A stretch of 6,121 nt of DNA from Candidatus Sulfotelmatobacter sp. (GTDB taxonomy: Bacteria; Acidobacteriota; Terriglobia; Terriglobales; Acidobacteriaceae). Shown here piece by piece: positions 4,673-6,121 of the stretch (positions within the stretch are counted from its first letter, which is position 1; each line of letters opens with the position of its first letter). The stretch covers positions 1 to 6,121 of the forward strand of contig JASIKQ010000292.1 of NCBI GenBank assembly GCA_030049565.1, written 5' to 3'. The notes under the pieces are model-generated. The model did no database searches, had not been told where the DNA came from, and saw only the letters and a program-made list of their open reading frames with translations. The position numbers and the translations under genes were made by a program.

Positions 4673-5854
4673 CTAGAACGCATCAATCCCGGTCACGCTC
4701 TGCCCGATGATCAGCGAGTGCACGTCGTGCGTCCCTTCGTAGGTTTTCACGGATTCCAAATTCATCATGTGGCGCATGATGGGATAGTCGTCGGCCACGC
4801 CATTCGCTCCCAAGATGTCTCGCGAAATGCGGGCGCACTCCAGCGCCATCCAGACATTGTTTCGCTTCGCCATGGAGATGTGCTGGTGCTCGGCTTTGCC
4901 GGCGTCCTTGAGTCGGCCGACCTGCAGAACCAGCAGTTGCGCCTTGGTGATTTCCGTGATCATCCAGGTCAGCTTGTCTTGCACCAGCTGATGCGAAGCG
5001 ATGGGTTGATCCCGCCATTGTTTGCGCAGCAGAGAATATTGCAGCGCCGTGTCGTAGCACGACATGGCGGCGCCGATCGCGCCCCACGCAATTCCATAGC
5101 GCGCCTGATTCAGGCACATCAACGGCGATTTCAACCCGCCCGTCTTCGGCAGCAGATTCGACTCGGGAATACGCACATCTTGCAGTGATAATCCCGAGGT
5201 TACCGATGCGCGCAGCGACCACTTGCCGTGAATGTCGTCTGCCTTAAAGCCGGGGCGATCGGTTTCCACCAGAAATCCGCGAATCTTATCGTTCTCGTTT
5301 TCCACTTTCGCCCAGATCACGGCCACATCGGCGATCGTGCCTGAAGTGATCCACATTTTTTCGCCGTTCAATATATATTCCCTACCCTCCTTGCGCGCTC
5401 GCGTCTTCATGCCGCCGGGGTTCGAGCCGAAGCCGGGCTCGGTCAGACCGAAACAGCCGAGCTTCTCGCCCTTTTGCATGGCAGGCAGCCAGGTGTTCTT
5501 TTGCTCATCACTGCCGAATTCATAGATCGGATACATCACCAGTCCCGACTGTACGCTGACGAAACTGCGCACTCCTGAGTCACCACGCTCGAGTTCCTGC
5601 GTCATCAGTCCGTATTCCACGTTGCCCATGCCGGCGCAGCCGTAGCCCTTGAGCGATGCGCCGAAAAAGCCGAGCTCCGCCATCGGCTTGATCAGCTCGC
5701 GCGGAAAACGGCCGGCGCGGTTGCATTCTTCGATGATCGGAATCAGATTGTCTTCAATGAACTGGCGCGTGGTGTCGCGCACCAGGCGCTCTTCTTCCGT
5801 GAGCAGCGAATCGAACTGAATAAAATCGACACCGCGGAATTTGATGGCTGGCAT
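4673..5854 (-). CDS. gcdH: Glutaryl-CoA dehydrogenase
   Basis: A 393-residue FAD enzyme of the acyl-CoA dehydrogenase family that oxidises and decarboxylates glutaryl-CoA to crotonyl-CoA, in lysine, tryptophan and glutarate breakdown. The order of motifs follows human GCDH closely: KGYGCAG (69-75), YGLMTQELERGDSGVRSFVSVQS (81-103), VMYPIYEFGSDEQ (106-118), LGCFGLTEP (132-140), GEKMWIT (164-170), GKWSLRAS (210-217), ARYGIAWG (251-258), KRNN (330-333), and TYEGTHDVHSLIIGQSVTGI at the C-terminus. By alignment to human numbering, Arg94 and Ser98, which hold the substrate carboxylate, are Arg96 and Ser100. Glu87 and Tyr369 are Glu89 and Tyr372, and the catalytic base Glu370 is Glu373. Their retention fits the decarboxylating type. 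The family's usual R-x-Q-F-G loop reads RKQWRDQ (278-284), and GSDP reads GSNP. AAGGAGA lies 6 bases before the ATG at 5854. No electron-transfer flavoprotein gene is nearby. Confidence 0.95.
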   Translation of the reverse strand: MPAIKFRGVDFIQFDSLLTEEERLVRDTTRQFIEDNLIPIIEECNRAGRFPRELIKPMAELGFFGASLKGYGCAGMGNVEYGLMTQELERGDSGVRSFVSVQSGLVMYPIYEFGSDEQKNTWLPAMQKGEKLGCFGLTEPGFGSNPGGMKTRARKEGREYILNGEKMWITSGTIADVAVIWAKVENENDKIRGFLVETDRPGFKADDIHGKWSLRASVTSGLSLQDVRIPESNLLPKTGGLKSPLMCLNQARYGIAWGAIGAAMSCYDTALQYSLLRKQWRDQPIASHQLVQDKLTWMITEITKAQLLVLQVGRLKDAGKAEHQHISMAKRNNVWMALECARISRDILGANGVADDYPIMRHMMNLESVKTYEGTHDVHSLIIGQSVTGIDAF

Positions 5855-5860
5855 GGAAAA

Positions 5861-5867
5861 TCTCCTT
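5861..5867 (-). promoter_or_regulatory. Ribosome binding site of gcdH
   Basis: AAGGAGA on the minus strand, 6 bases before the ATG at 5854. This is a near-consensus site that fixes the start. Confidence 0.85.
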
Positions 5868-5885
5868 GGTGAGACAAAACATATG

Positions 5886-5915
5886 AACGTAGCAGGGCCA
5901 AGGGAGCGGGGTCAA
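5886..5915 (-). promoter_or_regulatory. Possible gcdH promoter
   Basis: On the minus strand TTGACC (5910-5915, five of six matches to the -35 consensus) is followed after 18 bases by TACGTT (5886-5891, a weak -10). The start would be near 5879, with a leader of about 25 bases that includes the ribosome binding site. An imperfect inverted repeat (AACGGCG/CGTCGTT, 5914-5929) touches the -35 end and could be a regulator site. Nothing else is evident in the 150-base spacer to 6004. Confidence 0.4.
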
Positions 5916-6004
5916 CGGCGACCGTCGTTCGCTAGTGGCTCAAATGCACGAGACTACGCTCTTCGCGCCGATGACACAGTTGGCCCGGTCTACTGTAAAA
6001 TGTC

Positions 6005-6121
6005 ATGAGCGGAAAAGATTCGGCGCAACGTCCAGTCTTCATAGTAGTCCGAGGATTTCTGCTACCGATTTTCTGGCTCAAGCGGGGCATTCACCGACAA
6101 TATCCGCTCACGGAATTCGGC
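6005..6121 (+). CDS. Start of an unidentified gene, cut by the right window edge
   Basis: An open frame of 39 codons (MSGKDSAQRPVFIVVRGF at the start) continues past the window. An in-frame TAA at 5996-5998 makes the ATG at 6005 the first possible start, and no other in-frame ATG or GTG follows. Residues 11-25 are hydrophobic with one Arg (VFIVVRGFLLPIFWL) and are followed by basic residues (KRGIHRQ), so they may be a membrane-associated segment. There is no Shine-Dalgarno sequence. A TAAAAT at 5996-6001 lies only 3 bases before the ATG, too close to serve as its -10. The divergent layout with gcdH makes a gene start plausible here. The product is not recognised. Confidence 0.4.
   Translation, partial: MSGKDSAQRPVFIVVRGFLLPIFWLKRGIHRQYPLTEFG

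Noticed and set aside
4240..5854. A gcdH plus small-protein operon as a new degradation module
   Set aside because: The 109-base gap and the separate TATAAT before the small gene argue against a tight operon, and the small protein gives no functional clue.

Overview
This 6.1 kb window is compact, GC-rich bacterial DNA with genes on both strands and short gaps; the longest clearly gene-free stretch is about 200 bases. The mix of an intracellular-type class II fructose bisphosphatase, a glutaryl-CoA dehydrogenase, a bacterial glycosylasparaginase and a lone ATP-grasp ligase fits a soil heterotroph. The overall protein style suggests Acidobacteriota (Terriglobia), but this is inferred from memory of related proteins and was not tested by a search.

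Layout. At the left edge is the 3' part of a plus-strand glycosylasparaginase (1-948), whose N-terminus lies outside the window. Converging on it is a minus-strand type II toxin-antitoxin pair: a Phd/YefM-family antitoxin (1384-1623) and a PIN-domain VapC-family toxin (971-1387), joined by a GTGA overlap. Their promoter region holds a perfect 7-7-7 inverted repeat just upstream of a TATAAT box, placed so that the mRNA should begin at the antitoxin start codon. Next is glpX (1741-2772, minus), with a strong ribosome binding site and a recognisable promoter. A 200-base divergent spacer separates glpX from a plus-strand ATP-grasp ligase of unknown substrate (2973-4178). The spacer carries a perfect 13-bp inverted repeat flanked by 8-bp direct repeats, inside a degenerate tandem duplication.

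The right part has a minus-strand pair: glutaryl-CoA dehydrogenase (gcdH, 4673-5854) and, downstream of it, a 107-residue conserved-looking protein of unknown function (4240-4563) that seems to have its own promoter. A plus-strand reading frame starts at 6005 and runs off the right edge.

The genes do not form one pathway. GlpX serves gluconeogenesis or sugar-phosphate metabolism, GcdH serves lysine/tryptophan or glutarate breakdown, and the glycosylasparaginase trims glycoprotein remnants. The toxin-antitoxin pair is a self-contained cassette. I do not see convincing evidence for a new multi-gene system. The most interesting points are the altered autocleavage site and large insertion in the glycosylasparaginase, the operator/leaderless promoter layout of the toxin-antitoxin pair, the repeat structure at 2844-2905, and the orphan ATP-grasp enzyme with an altered metal-site motif.
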